A stretch of DNA of 43,783 bases from positions 1 to 43,783 of the forward strand of contig NZ_QNVJ01000095.1 in assembly GCF_003350345.1 (NCBI RefSeq), written 5' to 3'. The DNA comes from Alkalilacustris brevis. Lineage in GTDB: Bacteria; Pseudomonadota; Alphaproteobacteria; Rhodobacterales; Rhodobacteraceae. This document shows positions 42,030 to 43,783 of this stretch, piece by piece. The position numbers and the translations under genes are program-made. The notes under the pieces were generated by a model. It saw only the letters and a list, made by a program, of their open reading frames with translations, had not been told where the DNA came from and made no database searches. Position 1 is the stretch's first letter. Each line of letters starts with the position of its first letter.

Positions 42030-42923
42030 TCAGCCCCAGGGGCCGCCCGAAGTGCGGCGCTGCGCGCGGGGGTCAGGGCGCGCCTGGCCCGCCATCGCCC
42101 GGAGGGCGGCCACGCGGTTCTCGGTGGCGGGGTGGGTCGAGAAAAGCGCGTCGTGGCGATGCGCGTGTAGCGGGTTGATGATGAACATATGCGCCGTGGC
42201 CGGGTTGCGTTCGGCGACATTGTTGTCGATCCGTGCGGCGAAGGCCTGGATCCGCTCGAGCGCGTCGGCCAGCCAGTGCGGGTTGCCGCAGATCTCGGCG
42301 CCGATGCGGTCGGCCTCGTATTCGCGGCTGCGGCTGATGGCCATCTGCACCAGTGCCGCCGCCAGCGGAGCCAGAATCATCATGGCAAGTAGCCCGATGA
42401 TCCCCAGCGGGTTGTCGCGTCGCCCGCCGAAGAACAGCGCGAAATTGGCCAGCATTGAAATCGCGCCGGCAAAGGTTGCGGTGATCGTCATGATCAGCGT
42501 GTCGTAATTGCGGATATGGGCAAGCTCATGTGCCATGACGCCGGCAACTTCCTCGCGGCTCAGCCGCCGCAACAGGCCGGTCGTGGCTGCGACGGCGGCA
42601 TTTTCCGGGTTTCGGCCCGTGGCGAAGGCGTTGGGCTGCTCCGTCTCGATGATAAAGACAGCAGGCACTGGCATGTCGGCGCGGCGGGCCAGATCGGCCA
42701 CCATGCGTTGCAGTTCCAGGCCGTCGCGCGTGTCGGCGGGGCGGGCGTTGTGCATCCGCAGGACCATCTTGTCCGAGTTCCACCAGGCAAAGGCATTCAT
42801 GCCGCCCGCGAAAACCAGCGCAAGAACGACTCCGGTGCTGCCACCAATCAAGGCCCCCACGCCCATCAGCAGCGCGGTCAGCGCGGCCATCAGCATTGCC
42901 GTGCGGACGTAACCTTTTGTCAT
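42030..42923 (-). CDS. htpX: Membrane zinc metalloprotease HtpX (M48)
   Basis: A 297-residue inner-membrane protease for quality control of membrane proteins. The zinc motif HELAH is at residues 132-136, and the third ligand glutamate lies in [12 protein letters not shown]. Two N-terminal helices (about 10-45) and the central hydrophobic segments fit the family. [19 protein letters not shown] and [15 protein letters not shown] are conserved HtpX stretches. The ATG at 42923 gives the usual start [10 protein letters not shown]; an upstream TTG at 42956 is also in frame, and neither has a strong ribosome site. It is not next to other heat-shock genes here. Confidence 0.94.
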   Translation of the reverse strand: MTKGYVRTAMLMAALTALLMGVGALIGGSTGVVLALVFAGGMNAFAWWNSDKMVLRMHNARPADTRDGLELQRMVADLARRADMPVPAVFIIETEQPNAFATGRNPENAAVAATTGLLRRLSREEVAGVMAHELAHIRNYDTLIMTITATFAGAISMLANFALFFGGRRDNPLGIIGLLAMMILAPLAAALVQMAISRSREYEADRIGAEICGNPHWLADALERIQAFAARIDNNVAERNPATAHMFIINPLHAHRHDALFSTHPATENRVAALRAMAGQARPDPRAQRRTSGGPWG

Positions 42924-43007
42924 CGCGTCGAAACCTGTGCCTTGCCTGTCTGTCAATCCGGAATGATCAGATGGGGCGTGGCGCGCGGCTGTGCAAGGGC
43001 TGCCATG

Positions 43008-43439
43008 TCAGTTGCAGAGGTGATGCGCCAGCCGCCCGGTATCGCAACCCACGCCACCGATAGGGCCGGCGGAGGCGGGGAAAGGATCACTGTTCCACAA
43101 CCGACCGTCGGCATCGGGCAGGCCGGCCGCGGCGCCAGCATGTGTGCGGATGGCGGTGCCGTCGCTTGACAGGGTCACGCCCATCAGTGTCGTGCGCCTG
43201 ACATTGCCGGCATTGTCGATGGTCGTGCCGTGCAACGTGGTGCGGCTGATGCTGCCATCGGCGCAGACCGTGGTGCCGGTGAAGCCGGTATGACAGACAG
43301 TGCCCGCCGCAAGCGGGCTGGCCATCGCCAGAAGAAGCGCCAGCCCGAGCATCAGGGTCAGCTGCCCGGCCGGCCCCCTGTTTGCCGTGACCGAAGCAGC
43401 GCAATGCGCTTGCGCGTGTTGCCCTTGGCGCGGCAGCAT
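43008..43439 (-). CDS. Secreted protein with three 16-residue repeats
   Basis: About 143 residues. The hydrophobic core LTLMLGLALLLAMASPLAAG (residues 28-46) acts as signal peptide, after a basic lead; an ATG at 43352 would start just before the core. The mature part has three successive 16-residue units: FTGTTVCADGSISRTTL, HGTTIDNAGNVRRTTL and MGVTLSSDGTAIRTHA, each G-T-T-x4-G-x3-R-T-T-L. The periodicity suggests stacked beta-hairpins. It ends with a Cys-rich LAHHLCN. I do not recognise the family. It is upstream of and in the same direction as htpX. Confidence 0.65.
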   Translation of the reverse strand: MLPRQGQHAQAHCAASVTANRGPAGQLTLMLGLALLLAMASPLAAGTVCHTGFTGTTVCADGSISRTTLHGTTIDNAGNVRRTTLMGVTLSSDGTAIRTHAGAAAGLPDADGRLWNSDPFPASAGPIGGVGCDTGRLAHHLCN

Positions 43440-43599
43440 GTTCCCCCCGGTCAAAATACTTCCCTTCCAATCCCGCGCAGGCTGGCAGGCCCGATAGCGG
43501 TGACGTGGCAGCATCCAGTTTGCCCTGGCAGGGTAAACGGTCTCTCTGCACGGGCACCATAAAATTTTTCGAACTGTGCCATGATCTTGCCACATTTAC

Positions 43600-43616
43600 G
43601 GGCGCTGCGCGCCCGG
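43600..43616. terminator. Small hairpin in the right-edge intergenic region
   Basis: CGGGCGC (43600-43606) and GCGCCCG (43610-43616) are exact arms with a 3-base loop. The region 43440-43756 holds no convincing gene; it has an AT-rich patch near 43560-43570. The hairpin could end a leftward gene beyond the window or be part of the leader of the repeat protein. No T-run is present. Confidence 0.3.
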
Positions 43617-43756
43617 ATCAAGCACGCTTTCGGCCCATTGCCACACGAGCGCGGATCGGTCCGGGCAGCATGTCGCGAACACCGGCTGCGACATTTATGG
43701 CTTTTTATCAATGCGGTGCGCCTTTCGTGCCTGTTCCTCTCGCGCAGGGAGGCGGT

Positions 43757-43783
43757 ATGCAGGCCAGCCGCTGCCCCCCCCCC
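43757..43783 (+). CDS. Possible gene start cut by the right edge
   Basis: An ATG at 43757 follows a good GGGAGG ribosome site, and the frame stays open to the edge (MQASRCPPP). Only 9 codons are visible, so the product cannot be named. The last codons are a run of C residues, which could also be a sequence-end artefact. Confidence 0.2.

Noticed and set aside
43437-43463. Possible fourth copy of the dispersed 3' motif (GGTCAAAATACTTCC)
   Set aside because: Too many changes in the AAATATCC core, and it lies at a gene start rather than after a gene in the motif's direction.
43451-43711. An 86-residue leftward frame at the right edge
   Set aside because: No good ribosome site, overlaps the leader of the repeat protein and has no family resemblance.

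Overview
The window is strongly GC-rich and densely coding on both strands. It reads as a chromosomal segment of an alphaproteobacterium, most likely a marine-type member of the Rhodobacterales. The reasons are the carboxylate uptake systems (one tripartite tricarboxylate transporter, one TAXI-type TRAP transporter), the tamA-tamB pair, the hslO-NUDIX-cca block, the tiny secreted membrane protein before the secG region, and a dispersed 3'-end motif. No rRNA, CRISPR array, insertion sequence, phage or plasmid gene was seen. The only RNA gene is a tRNA-Gly(TCC).

Layout. (1) 1-8.9 kb is an accessory catabolic locus. A GntR/FCD regulator and tctC-tctB-tctA run leftwards. A degenerate SDR, an aminotransferase, a beta-propeller protein and a LigJ-type 4-oxalomesaconate hydratase run rightwards from a shared 4140-4411 control region with FadR-type operator-like sites. 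A truncated rhodanese lies at the left edge. (2) 8.9-13.3 kb (leftward) holds an orphan NusG paralogue, a LysE-family exporter, CCA-adding enzyme, a CoA-pyrophosphatase-like NUDIX protein and Hsp33. (3) 13.5-19.3 kb (rightward) is a tightly coupled run of two ABC exporter halves, an RlmD/TrmA-type RNA methyltransferase and a voltage-gated sodium channel. (4) 19.4-21 kb holds small envelope proteins: an L,D-transpeptidase lipoprotein, a CAP-domain lipoprotein and an I78 inhibitor-like protein, followed by the tRNA. (5) 21.3-29.1 kb (rightward) holds a third ABC exporter, an acyl-CoA synthetase, an atypical SDR, a secreted unknown, and the NfeD protease/slipin pair. (6) 29.2-33 kb (leftward) is a TAXI-DUF1850-fused DctQM TRAP operon. 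(7) 33.2-43.8 kb (leftward) is core envelope and metabolism: tamB, tamA, pyrG, secG, a 64-residue membrane protein, htpX and a secreted repeat protein.

The most interesting items are the divergent tct/LigJ locus, whose SDR keeps only the Lys of the catalytic tetrad; a dispersed motif (core TTGGTCNAAATATCCTC) found three times, each time just 3' of a gene on the same strand; an acidic insert between the catalytic Ser and Lys of NfeD; a structured spacer inside the TRAP operon; an orphan NusG paralogue with overlapping leader hairpins; and a secreted protein with three 16-residue repeats. Everything here comes from reading the sequence. No database search was possible, so names rest on motif and family recognition.
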